A stretch of 22,093 nt of DNA from Micavibrio sp. UBA1672 (GCA_002320665.1 DCKO01000088.1:498-22590); one strand, 5' to 3'; shown: positions 1-7,849, numbered from the stretch's first letter. A program made the numbers and translations. Notes: generated from the sequence alone by a model not told the origin.

Positions 1-20
1 TAATCGGCGATACGATTTCT

Positions 21-133
21 GGCTGGTATAAGGCTCAATGCCTGGAGACCAGCCACAGCCGGATGGGATGCAACGGGAAACGCGCAGCGGGTTTCCCTTG
101 CCAAGATTGTGATGTAATACAGCACACATCTTG
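21..133. other. Three consecutive stem-loops in non-coding DNA
   Basis: Three inverted repeats follow each other. First, GGCTGGT (21-27) pairs with ACCAGCC (48-54), with an inner AGGC/GCCT stem (31-34, 40-43). Second, GGGAAAC (75-81) pairs perfectly with GTTTCCC (91-97). Third, CAAGATTGTG (102-111) pairs with CACACATCTTG (123-133) with one bulged base. None is followed by a clear T-run, so they do not look like ordinary terminators. They could be part of a structured RNA, or of an origin of transfer or replication; the function is not shown. Confidence 0.5.
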
Positions 134-260
134 CCTTTCGCACTAAACATCAGATTGCCAATACCGGAACTATTTTGCGCCGAGGGTTCGATTGACTCCG
201 TTAAGGTGGTAGCCCCTTTCCGCGATGGTGGCAGGATAATCACTGGGATTGCCGCCGGGG

Positions 261-335
261 TTCGGGCTTGCCGGTTTGGGCCGCCCAGCGAGGCGGCCTC
301 CAAACCCCGCAAGTCCGGATGGCTTGAAAAGCCAT
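261..335. other. Long imperfect hairpin followed by a short perfect hairpin
   Basis: Bases 261-285 pair with 292-319 around the loop CAGCGA (286-291). The inner part is GGTTTGGGCCGCC against GGCGGCC-TC-CAAACC with a two-base bulge. The outer part continues through CTTGC/GCAAG (267-271, 309-313) and CGGG/TCCG with one wobble pair. Directly after it, ATGGCTT (319-325) and AAGCCAT (329-335) form a seven-pair stem with a three-base loop. The two share base 319. Short reading frames across this DNA have no family resemblance and are shadows of the inverted repeats. Confidence 0.6.
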
Positions 336-452
336 AGGGCGGGGTTCGCGGCCAGACGGATTTCCGATAAGCCGACAGGCTTTGAGTATGAAATTCGGCT
401 GGGGGCTTTGATTTGCCCTACCGAAAGCAGCCGCCATTATGAGTTATAAAAT

Positions 453-487
453 AAGCCCCGCACCAAGTAAGATATGGTACGGGGCTA
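453..487 (-). terminator. Rho-independent terminator behind the ardB-like gene
   Basis: On the minus strand, just after the ardB-like stop codon, AGCCCCG pairs with CGGGGCT (454-460 with 480-486). The stem continues, after one mismatch, with ACCA/TGGT (462-465, 475-478). The minus-strand transcript then reads into an AT-rich TATTTTAT stretch. Position and shape fit termination of the 73-aa/ardB transcript. Confidence 0.7.
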
Positions 488-492
488 AGTGG

Positions 493-888
493 TCAATCTA
501 TGAAGCGCATAATTTTTGAGGCTTCGATATGCTCTGATGCAAACTCCTTTAAAGTGCGGTAATAGTGGATGAGATCACTATCACGCGTCTCTTCCAATAA
601 TGCATACATTGCAAAGATGTTTACACCGACACTCATAGCTTCGCTGGACATGGCGTCCGTAAAGAAATTCATGTCATTGACCACCTTGTGGCAGCTCTCA
701 CTACTGAGAACCATAAGCGGACAACTATTCGAGAGATGATAAAAGTCCCAATAACCGCCGTGATATTCATCGCAGAATTTGTCTGCGAAGAGGAAAACAA
801 GCAGTTCATATCTGAGATAATTCTCTCCGAAATAGTGCGGCAAAAAATTAAGCCTGTCTTTTTCTTCGACTAATGATTTGGTAATCAT
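493..888 (-). CDS. ArdB/KlcA-type antirestriction protein
   Basis: This 131-aa protein resembles the ArdB/KlcA family, plasmid and ICE proteins that protect incoming DNA from type I restriction without mimicking DNA. The family-like segments are RLNFLPHYFGENYLRYELLV near the N-terminus and DEYHGGYWDFYHLSN in the middle, the latter matching the Y-GG-W-F signature. The open frame extends upstream to 1068, but the ATG at 886-888 is chosen because AAAGGA lies seven bases before it and the family fold starts just downstream. The longer version would also overlap the 73-aa gene. Helping the element establish itself in a new host is inferred from the family. A terminator-like hairpin follows the stop. 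Confidence 0.8.
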   Translation of the reverse strand: MITKSLVEEKDRLNFLPHYFGENYLRYELLVFLFADKFCDEYHGGYWDFYHLSNSCPLMVLSSESCHKVVNDMNFFTDAMSSEAMSVGVNIFAMYALLEETRDSDLIHYYRTLKEFASEHIEASKIMRFID

Positions 889-919
889 GATCTTATCCTT
901 TCCTTGGGTAAGGGGCGGC

Positions 920-1141
920 CTATTGGCCAGCCCCGTTTTCGTCCTTGTTGATCGGAAAGGCGTAAAATCCGCCCTCGATGATTTGTGTGCCGTGAAGCTT
1001 GATATACAAACCGCCATCATCTCTGCTCCAGGCTGCGCCGATAGTCTCAAGGCTTGAATTCTTGCCATGTCCTACGCTTTTGCAGATATTATGGGTTGGC
1101 TTGGTATTGCCTTTGTTTTGAGTGTTGTTTTCAGTTGTCAT
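920..1141 (-). CDS. Small conserved element-borne protein, function unknown
   Basis: This 73-aa protein has a disordered polar N-terminus (Asn, Lys and Thr rich), then a segment around ETIGAAWSRDDGGLYIKL. That pattern (IG-AAW, DG-G, alternating hydrophobics) recurs in many small hypothetical proteins of proteobacterial plasmids and ICEs. I know of no assigned function for them. AAAAGGA precedes the ATG at good spacing. The gene lies 31 bases before the ardB-like gene on the same strand, so the two are probably one transcript. A small beta-rich fold is likely. The assignment rests on a remembered pattern, not an alignment. Confidence 0.65.
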   Translation of the reverse strand: MTTENNTQNKGNTKPTHNICKSVGHGKNSSLETIGAAWSRDDGGLYIKLHGTQIIEGGFYAFPINKDENGAGQ

Positions 1142-1449
1142 GGTTTTTTCCTTTTCGAGTGTTTAGGGCCGGATGAATTTCCAGCCTGTGACACGGGAAA
1201 AACCGATTCAGGAATAAGGGCAGTGTCAAATCAGGGGGAACCACCCGATCTGCACGGAGCGAAGCGAAGGAAGATTGGGGGATGATTTGATGATGACCGC
1301 CTGATCGGTAGTGTCACAACAAGGCTGGAGATTTTTGTTTCCGGCGCGCTTTCGAAAAAGAGATATGGCGTGACTGAACATCACACAAGACAAGGATATG
1401 AAGAAAAGTTGGTATCGTGCTAAAAATGCACTGACTAAAGGTTAAAGTC
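1142..1449. promoter_or_regulatory. Intergenic region with an inverted GTGTCACA/GGCTGGA repeat
   Basis: No gene is seen in these 308 bases between the nuclease-like gene and the 73-aa gene, both on the minus strand. AATTTCCAGCCTGTGACAC (1176-1194) is the near inverted copy of GTGTCACAACAAGGCTGGAGATTT (1311-1334), with a four-base insertion between the two halves of the right copy. A minus-strand TTGACA lies at 1224-1229 between the arms, but no good -10 box was found at the right distance. The layout suggests operator half-sites for the 73-aa/ardB promoter; this is inference. Confidence 0.4.
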
Positions 1450-3057
1450 TTAATCTTGTGGGGAAGGAAGAAGAAAATCAGGTATGGCTGGCGACGTCGA
1501 TGCGCTGGCTAATTTTTTCGCTTCTTTTATGTAGACTTGCTCGACCTTCGAGAAGGGATGTCTATAAAAATGCTCGTCAAACATTTTTAGAACAGATTTT
1601 GGCTTTATGGACTTGATGTGATCCCGAACGGCCTGACCGTCTTTATAACCGATATAATAGCGTTTCGTTTTTTTGGATAAATCATCTAAATATGCTTTAG
1701 CCTCTGGCGTAAATGTACCGCACGTCCAGAATTCAAAATGAAATCGGCTTTCCCGAAATCGATGTTCTTTTCGCATTATTCTATAAAGTGGTGCCACGCG
1801 CTGCGTACACCAGTATTCCACATCTTCTAGTTTTACCTGCTCGGTTGGCTGATGTGCTTTACATTCATATATCCAGACATCTCCGTTTTCCTTGTAGCGA
1901 AACACATCAATTTCATATTCCTTGCCCGTTTCAAGATCATAAACAGTCTTGCCGATATCTATGAGGCCATCATCAAGCTTCTTGACACAATGACCGACCA
2001 GAAGCTCGAACATTGCGCCGCGTATGTTACTGGCCGCCCCCTCGATATGACCTAGTTTTTTGAATAATTCATCAACAACTTCGGGGCGATGTACAGCCAT
2101 TTCTGCCAGACGGGTGAGCGTAGAGATTAATGAAGAAAGTCCCTCTGCCACATCTTTCCCGAATAGATTTTCGGTCGTGCAGGCCATGATCCCCTCGGAT
2201 CGTGCTAGCTTGAATGCTTCGGGCGTAAAACCACGAGCCACAAGGCAGAACAAAATGGGGGAAAGCTTCTTAAGATATGAGGTCAACTTACACTTTCTGA
2301 TATAGGCTTTTATAGATTTTTCGTCCAGAACCGTATCTACCATGACATCGCAGACGAAAAACCCTCCGGAAACCTTTCCGCCAGCAGATTGCCGCATGAA
2401 CGGTCTTATGTAGCTGGGGCCAGTTAAATCCCAGTTAAACGTTCCGACGCGCGGCAATTCGGGTTTATCATCCCTGCATTGAACGGCGTTATAACTGACC
2501 AGATTGACCTTTTTAGCCCAGTCACGAACAGCAGATAAGAGGATATTATCTGCAAGCGCTCTGGCTCTGAACTCCATTTCTGAAATGCGGGGGGAAAAGG
2601 CAACACCCGAATTGAACGTGATGCACTCTCCGAACTCGGCATACTCTCTGGTCTTTAACAGGTCGATAGCCTCAAGCCTTTCCAATACTGCATCCGAGGA
2701 AATCTGTCCTGATTGGGCAATCGGCGAGCCGGAAATGATCGGGAAATGACGGGTCTTAACAATACCACCAGTGGCCCTTAAAGCATGTATGGCGGTAGAA
2801 TATGCAGGACACTCATTATCAATCACCTGCATCAATACATCCCAAAATTCGGGCGTATTGAATGTTGATTCCAGATAAAGGAAGCTGGCCTGTTTGGGAA
2901 AGCTTATTCCCCGCAAGCGCCTGACCTGCCCGCTGCCAACAGCTCTTGATATACGTTTTCTGGCAGTGGACTTACTACAACCACTTGCTTCAAGCAGGCG
3001 GATGAGTTGTGGGGAATAGCAGGCTCCATGCTCTTTAAGGTATTCTACAATGTCCAT
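1450..3057 (-). CDS. Winged-helix and PD-(D/E)XK nuclease-like protein
   Basis: This 535-aa protein starts with a helix-turn-helix-like region (about residues 3-50, with CSKSTARKRISRAVGSGQVRR), suggesting DNA binding. The C-terminal half has the layout of the PD-(D/E)XK nuclease fold: a helix with RGAMFE (Glu351), then a strand with EYEID (Asp384), then a strand with YECK (Glu398, Lys400). The rest, about residues 60-330, is not recognised. It therefore probably cuts or once cut DNA, or is a Mrr/Holliday-type nuclease relative on the element. It could serve defence, element maintenance or DNA processing during transfer. The ATG at 3057 is preceded by only a weak ribosome site (GAGATTAA). It stands alone, with 151 bases from the coupling-protein gene. 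I do not recognise a named family for the full length. Confidence 0.7.
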   Translation of the reverse strand: MDIVEYLKEHGACYSPQLIRLLEASGCSKSTARKRISRAVGSGQVRRLRGISFPKQASFLYLESTFNTPEFWDVLMQVIDNECPAYSTAIHALRATGGIVKTRHFPIISGSPIAQSGQISSDAVLERLEAIDLLKTREYAEFGECITFNSGVAFSPRISEMEFRARALADNILLSAVRDWAKKVNLVSYNAVQCRDDKPELPRVGTFNWDLTGPSYIRPFMRQSAGGKVSGGFFVCDVMVDTVLDEKSIKAYIRKCKLTSYLKKLSPILFCLVARGFTPEAFKLARSEGIMACTTENLFGKDVAEGLSSLISTLTRLAEMAVHRPEVVDELFKKLGHIEGAASNIRGAMFELLVGHCVKKLDDGLIDIGKTVYDLETGKEYEIDVFRYKENGDVWIYECKAHQPTEQVKLEDVEYWCTQRVAPLYRIMRKEHRFRESRFHFEFWTCGTFTPEAKAYLDDLSKKTKRYYIGYKDGQAVRDHIKSIKPKSVLKMFDEHFYRHPFSKVEQVYIKEAKKLASASTSPAIPDFLLPSPQD

Positions 3058-3208
3058 TTAATCTCGCAGCAACAGGGATGTCACACAGCGCTATTTATAA
3101 CATTTTACTACTCTATGCGAGTCTTTTTTTAATTTCCCTCTTAATTATCAAATAATACCCATATAAATCAATAGGTTAAAAAATCCAAAAACCGGAAGAC
3201 TTTGAAGC

Positions 3209-4855
3209 CTATGTCACACGTAGTCTGGTCTTGCCTTTGAACTTCTTGCCGAATAGCGGGTTTATGCCGACTTGAGCCTTCCAAGGGGCAATTTCGTGAT
3301 AGCCGATAGGATCGAGTAAAGCGGCCTTGGCTTTGCGGTAGATCAGGACGGATTTGACTTCGCGGCGCATCTCATCAGGGGTTTTAAGCTTGCGGGATTG
3401 TTCATGGACGCTGCGATTGATCGGATCAAGAATGGATGCACCGATTGAGTAGTTCTTGGTTTTGATGGATTCCTCCCCGAGTAATTCGGATGCCATGCGG
3501 CAGGCACTTGGCGAGCGCAGGCCCATCAGTAACTTGGCCTCGCTTTGAGATTGCAGGGTTTCCAGAGCTTCCGGCCCATAGAGAAACCGCCACATTTCCA
3601 GCTCTTGCAGGATCAGCCACATGATCAGCCTGTATTCCCGCGCCATAGTTAAAAGAGAGGGTAAGCCTTCAATGCGAAAATTCGTGGCTTCATCACAGAG
3701 CAGACAGACTTCCTCCCCCGCAGGGTTTCTAATGAGTTCCGTGATCGCACACCAGAACAGCAAGCCGAGCCACGGCGCATAGACACTTTGACGCGTAGGA
3801 TCGGCAATTAAATAGATGGTTAATTTCTTAAGGCGCAACTCCGAGAAGCGGAAATCGCATTGATCAGTGACCTTCGCCAGTGTGCCGCTTGGAGAATAGA
3901 TTTCCAGTGCTTGTACAGCGCCTTCACGGAAAGATTCAAGCTGCTCGGCCTTGCCTTTTTCCTTCTTGGTTAGAATATCCTTGGCCAGAAGGGAAAGATC
4001 GCCATTAAGGGCACGGCTATTCTTAGATGCTTCCAGCGCAGCATTTAAGGCTTCTTCATCACTGAGTAAAGCAAGGCACTCCGTGAGGGTTTTCTTCTCT
4101 TTGAAAATCACCACATAGAGAAAAGCAAAGACCAGATATTTACGCGCACCATTGCGGAAATATTGATTGCCATCTTTATGGGGCGGGTCAGGCGAGATTT
4201 GCTTTGCCATGGCCCGCGCATCATCCATCACATAGATATGACGCGCCGGATCATTCCAGCTCTCGATTAAAATGATCAGCGGGTTATAGGACACGCCATT
4301 ACCCAGAATATCTTGATGCAACCCGGCGGGGTTGATGGTAAGGCAATTATGTTTGAATTTTTTCTTGCGGTATTTCGCCGTCATTACCGCCAGAGTGCCT
4401 TTAAAATCCGGCACAATCATAGACATGGCAATCCAGCACAGCGCCGGAATAACAAAGCCTATGGTCTTGCCGCCTCCGGCTGGGGATAGCACATAGCCAC
4501 TGGATTCAATTTCGGCAAAAACTGGTTTTTTACGCTCATCCAGACCAACCAGAAAGCCCTGATTTTCATGCAGTCCTGTTTTTTCAAGCTCTTTGGAATT
4601 GGCAAAGCTTGCTGTACCGCCATAGCCTTTGGGCCGGAATAAAAACCAGTAGCGCACGCCTTTATAGATGAGATGAAGAATAAGAAGCAGGATTTGCAAA
4701 AACGCACAAGCCAGAAAGAAGGCCAACATGTACGGGATTGGATACCAGTCACTATCCCGCCAGCCCCATGTGTAGTTTGTGGCATAGCTCAGCAGGATGG
4801 TAACCAGTATCAGGCGAAAAGGGTTTGGACGCTGGCGCATGGGCCTTAAAACCAC
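3209..4855 (-). CDS. VirD4/TraG-type conjugative coupling protein
   Basis: This 548-aa inner-membrane ATPase would bring DNA to a type IV secretion channel. Hydrophobic segments lie at about residues 13-24 and 41-65. Then comes a Walker A motif, SPAGGGKT (124-131, with Ser in place of the first Gly), followed by VPDFKGTL (148-155), which matches the D-KG-L segment of VirD4 proteins. The Walker B motif EVCLLCDEA has Asp388-Glu389, and ILQELEMW (415-422) fits the Gln sensor motif. The length fits the shorter members of the family. The frame starts at a GTG that overlaps the stop of the upstream gene; the ATG at 4840, five codons on, is equally possible, since neither has a good ribosome site. 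Translational coupling to the upstream exported protein is likely. Confidence 0.88.
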   Translation of the reverse strand: MVLRPMRQRPNPFRLILVTILLSYATNYTWGWRDSDWYPIPYMLAFFLACAFLQILLLILHLIYKGVRYWFLFRPKGYGGTASFANSKELEKTGLHENQGFLVGLDERKKPVFAEIESSGYVLSPAGGGKTIGFVIPALCWIAMSMIVPDFKGTLAVMTAKYRKKKFKHNCLTINPAGLHQDILGNGVSYNPLIILIESWNDPARHIYVMDDARAMAKQISPDPPHKDGNQYFRNGARKYLVFAFLYVVIFKEKKTLTECLALLSDEEALNAALEASKNSRALNGDLSLLAKDILTKKEKGKAEQLESFREGAVQALEIYSPSGTLAKVTDQCDFRFSELRLKKLTIYLIADPTRQSVYAPWLGLLFWCAITELIRNPAGEEVCLLCDEATNFRIEGLPSLLTMAREYRLIMWLILQELEMWRFLYGPEALETLQSQSEAKLLMGLRSPSACRMASELLGEESIKTKNYSIGASILDPINRSVHEQSRKLKTPDEMRREVKSVLIYRKAKAALLDPIGYHEIAPWKAQVGINPLFGKKFKGKTRLRVT

Positions 4856-6150
4856 TCATCGGGCTTTGTCACGATTTCTACCGGATCAAAGAGCCGGATA
4901 TAGCGGTTCGCAGCTTTCCTACTCTCAAAACTCTCGAGAATACCTTCGCTAGAATAGCCTTTCTTGCCTTCGATATAGAATTCTCTGGCATAGACTTCAC
5001 TATTGACGGCAAGTCGGATTTCACCTTTGACTGGCGTTCTTGTCTGACCACCAAAATAATTGATCAGGATTTCCAGCTTTGTAAGATCAACGGGCACGTC
5101 AAATGTAATGATCTCGAAAGCCAGCTCTGCCTTGTCGGAAATCACATGCTCTTTGTAATGGCGGCCTTGCGGTGTTTTCGAGTTATAAAAAGACAGGATG
5201 GGCGCGCCTTTAAAGGGCCGCGCATAAAGGTCAATATCGCACATGCAATCCCACTTGATGCCGATCATAACCTTACGGGCATTCGTGATATCAGCCCCGC
5301 GCTGATAGATGGTATCGAGCTTGCGGTCAAAGATTGAGGAATGACGCGCACCACTCATGAAGTAGATCATTTCAAGCTTTGGTGTAGGATCAAGCTCATA
5401 TGCATGAGACTTTGGCGCGGTGTTGTTTTCCAGTGCATAAATAATACTAGGCCAATCATGGGTGAAGCTGATCAGCGTGCCGCCTAGTTTTTCAACATAA
5501 AGCGTCCAGAAGCGCTCCAGATAAAATCTGTAGCGGCTTTCTTTATGAATGAATTTTTCCGGCACAAGAAAATGTACCCGCATATGTTGCAGCAAATCCG
5601 GCTGGTCAGCCGTGCCATAGGGCGATACGGCCCGCGAGACATTCAAGTGACCATCAGAGGGAATGCGCCCCTCTTTCATGGAGAAATTATAATCACTTGA
5701 AGTCAGATAAAGCGGCGAACCAATCAGGATAATATCTACCGCGTCATTATCCTTTCGGTTCCCGGCAGCCAAGCGCAGGGCTTGCGGGATATTTAAGCTG
5801 CCGTAATCCTCATCATTTTTATCCAGCCAGACTGTCGATGTCGCATTGGCAAAATCCATCAGGGATTTGACGGCCTTGCCATTGATCTTCAATCGCGCTT
5901 TGGGGCTGTTATAGGCAGATTTTTCGGGGTTTTTGTAAGCCCCTAGCGTTTTCAGCTTGGAGCCATCAATGAATAGCGCCTCATAGCCCGCTTGCTGTCT
6001 TGTTAGATATTGGAGCACTGCTTTGACTTGCGCGGCAGCCTCTTCCTGTGACTGTCTCTTGGAAAACACAAACACCGCATCATAGGCCATAGCGGGTGTG
6101 CAGGAGATCAGGAGAAAAATCGTTAACACATTAAGAATTGAAAGTTTCAT
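4846..6150 (-). CDS. Exported protein or lipoprotein, unknown, next to the coupling protein
   Basis: This 434-aa protein is not recognised. It begins with a signal peptide (basic start, hydrophobic residues 4-16). Two readings are possible: lipidation at Cys17 (LISC fits a lipobox) or cleavage after AMA at residue 22. Residues 23-170 alternate strand-like and helix-like segments (YDAVFVFS near the start, VDIILIGSPLYL later), loosely like a von Willebrand A or Rossmann-like fold. About residues 280-420 look like a beta-sandwich, with GIKWDCMCDIDLYARP and VKGEIRLAVNSEVY. GGAGGAAT is an excellent ribosome site. It lies 17 bases after the membrane protein and overlaps the coupling-protein start, so it probably works with both at the cell envelope. 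Confidence 0.8.
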   Translation of the reverse strand: MKLSILNVLTIFLLISCTPAMAYDAVFVFSKRQSQEEAAAQVKAVLQYLTRQQAGYEALFIDGSKLKTLGAYKNPEKSAYNSPKARLKINGKAVKSLMDFANATSTVWLDKNDEDYGSLNIPQALRLAAGNRKDNDAVDIILIGSPLYLTSSDYNFSMKEGRIPSDGHLNVSRAVSPYGTADQPDLLQHMRVHFLVPEKFIHKESRYRFYLERFWTLYVEKLGGTLISFTHDWPSIIYALENNTAPKSHAYELDPTPKLEMIYFMSGARHSSIFDRKLDTIYQRGADITNARKVMIGIKWDCMCDIDLYARPFKGAPILSFYNSKTPQGRHYKEHVISDKAELAFEIITFDVPVDLTKLEILINYFGGQTRTPVKGEIRLAVNSEVYAREFYIEGKKGYSSEGILESFESRKAANRYIRLFDPVEIVTKPDEWF

Positions 6151-6167
6151 GGGGTATTCCTCCGGCT

Positions 6168-7166
6168 TTAAAAATTATTCATCGCATTGAGTTTTGATCG
6201 CAGGGCAAAGAACTCAGCTAAGGCTTCATTAATGAAAGCCTGACGGGATTTTTCGAGGGCGATGATTTTGGAATGGGTGGTGTTGCGCTGTTCTTGAAGA
6301 ATGCGATGCTCTTTTAAATGCGCTTCATAGACTCTGGCAGCTTCGATATATTCGGGACTACGGATAAAGTGATCCGGCGCATATTTATGATGGATTTCTT
6401 CGGCGGCCATAAACAGCGCACCAGCCACGGCAATTTCTGTTGCGAGTTGCAGCCAGACCAGAATTGGGCCTTTACCACTATCACCTTCACCGAAACTATC
6501 CCAGTCAATCTCTCCGGCCACGCCTGTGAAGTTTTGGGCGAAGAAAATACTCCAGAGGCAAAACAGCGTTGTCGCCAAGACATAAATGAAAAGCGCATAG
6601 CGTTTTTTTCCCTTGCTGTGCTCGAAAATACCAGAGATGAATTTAAGGGCCGTGCTGCCTGCTGGCATGAGCATGGATAAAGAGATAGCGAGCCAGGGTT
6701 GCTCGATGAAAATACTGGTGCCGCTTGCCATGAGATTGGCATAGATATTTGCCGCCCCCATGATTAGAACAGCGATAAGCACCAGATAGATCAAAATGGC
6801 CGAAAACTGGTCAATGGATTTCCAGTGCAAAAATCCTTCTCGCTTTCCTTCGCTGCCGGATTTGATGTATTCCTTGCTGGCGTTGCGCTTGGCCTCCAGC
6901 ACATTCAGACGGTCCAGCGAGGACTTATAGCGCTTATCCAGCTCTGTTTGATCGAGCTTGAGGGTTTCAATATCCGCGCCGTCCTTGATATCAAATTGCA
7001 ATCCGGCTTGTTCGGCCAAAATTTTTGCGCCTTCTGCAACATCTGGGTAATGCAAAATGATGCGGATGAATTTGGATGATGTGTCCGGCAAGAGCGGTTT
7101 TGGAACATTTTTGGTGGCCGCCACCAGCTTTGTGGCGGCCCCCTTTGGGATGGTGGACTTACCCAT
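6168..7166 (-). CDS. Four-helix membrane protein with coiled-coil flanks, unknown
   Basis: This 332-aa protein is not recognised. Residues 1-60 are soluble. About residues 65-105 are charged and probably coiled-coil. Four membrane helices follow at roughly 120-145, 158-181, 190-211 and 235-254. A second charged helical segment (about 270-325) is rich in Glu, Lys and Gln. Both long helical parts probably face the cytoplasm, since an even number of crossings separates them. AGGAGA lies eight bases before the ATG. It is the first gene of a tight three-gene unit with the exported protein and the coupling protein, so a role in DNA transfer or in the envelope part of the element is likely but not shown. 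Confidence 0.8.
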   Translation of the reverse strand: MGKSTIPKGAATKLVAATKNVPKPLLPDTSSKFIRIILHYPDVAEGAKILAEQAGLQFDIKDGADIETLKLDQTELDKRYKSSLDRLNVLEAKRNASKEYIKSGSEGKREGFLHWKSIDQFSAILIYLVLIAVLIMGAANIYANLMASGTSIFIEQPWLAISLSMLMPAGSTALKFISGIFEHSKGKKRYALFIYVLATTLFCLWSIFFAQNFTGVAGEIDWDSFGEGDSGKGPILVWLQLATEIAVAGALFMAAEEIHHKYAPDHFIRSPEYIEAARVYEAHLKEHRILQEQRNTTHSKIIALEKSRQAFINEALAEFFALRSKLNAMNNF

Positions 7167-7254
7167 AAGCCTGATCTCCTCGTGAATGTATTACATGAGA
7201 AGTCAGGCTATGAAAGTTTTAAGGTGAAGGTGGGAAACAGGATGGGGCCGGATA

Positions 7255-7713
7255 TTAATGGAGTGTATCGGTCGGGGCCGGATGCAGGTTCATCAGCACA
7301 TCCCTGATATCAAGGGCCAGTCTGGAAATCACAATCCGGTATGGATGGCGGCTGATCCGACGCGGCAGACCGCCTTCCTCCTGACGGAAATTAGTAACAT
7401 TCCGGCGATCCCCCCAAACCTCGTGTACACAGGGTTTGGGTACTTCGAAATCACCATGCGGGGATAATATCTTGCCAGGGAAGTAGTAGATCATGGCCTC
7501 TTGAAAGTTCAGGACGCCATTAGACGATAACCCCATATCCCTATAATCCTGCCAGATTGAGGTATAAGTTTCCGGCTTCATGACTTCCTGACTATCCAAT
7601 AACCGGATGGTCAGATCAGAGCCTTTGACACTCGCCCAGAGGCTTTCCCAGTACTGGCACCCTGTTTGGGGCGAACCTCCGGCCTTAATGACATTTTCTA
7701 TGCGTGGTATCAT
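7255..7713 (-). CDS. Hypothetical 152-aa protein
   Basis: The family is not recognised. The protein is soluble, mixed alpha/beta, with no signal or membrane segment. It has a Trp/Tyr-rich middle (TYTSIWQDYRDMGLSSNG) and an Arg-rich stretch near residue 115 (LPRRISRHPYRIVISR) that could touch nucleic acid. AGGAG lies eight bases before the ATG, which supports the frame over the opposite-strand frames. A perfect 12-base inverted repeat lies 14 bases upstream of the start. It is 88 bases before the membrane-protein gene on the same strand and may share its transcript. Confidence 0.65.
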   Translation of the reverse strand: MIPRIENVIKAGGSPQTGCQYWESLWASVKGSDLTIRLLDSQEVMKPETYTSIWQDYRDMGLSSNGVLNFQEAMIYYFPGKILSPHGDFEVPKPCVHEVWGDRRNVTNFRQEEGGLPRRISRHPYRIVISRLALDIRDVLMNLHPAPTDTLH

Positions 7714-7726
7714 GACTAAACTCCTA

Positions 7727-7766
7727 TGGACAATAAGACTTCGCTATAACCGCTTCTTATTGTCCA
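7727..7766. promoter_or_regulatory. Perfect 12-base inverted repeat, probable operator
   Basis: TGGACAATAAGA (7727-7738) and TCTTATTGTCCA (7755-7766) are exact inverted copies around 16 bases. The repeat sits between the divergently transcribed 152-aa gene (minus) and the AT-rich pair (plus). No T-run follows either arm, so a regulator site is more likely than a terminator. Control of either or both sides is inferred from position. Confidence 0.5.
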
Positions 7767-7849
7767 AAAACCAGCCAATCCCGCTCAGTAGGTATACCGC
7801 AGGTTTCCCTAGGAACTCCCTAATCTCATGTAAAGTTGACAAGCTCTAA

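Noticed and set aside
131..449. Short reading frames on both strands in the hairpin region
   Set aside because: They overlap each other on opposite strands across the inverted repeats, lack ribosome sites and have low-complexity Pro/Arg/Gly composition.
889..1068. N-terminal extension of the ardB-like frame to 1068
   Set aside because: It overlaps the 73-aa gene, does not resemble the family, and a good ribosome site marks the ATG at 888.
3188..3233. Possible terminator behind the coupling-protein gene
   Set aside because: Only an AGACT/AGTCT five-pair stem with a long loop; the T-rich stretches do not follow a convincing hairpin.
4825..5337. Plus-strand 170-codon frame
   Set aside because: It lies antisense within the well-supported exported-protein gene, which has a strong ribosome site and operon context.
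6318..6680. Plus-strand 120-codon frame
   Set aside because: Antisense shadow of the four-helix membrane protein gene; no ribosome site or family resemblance.
7244..7284. Direct repeat GGGGCCGGAT
   Set aside because: Only ten bases in two copies at the end of the 152-aa gene; too short to support a function.
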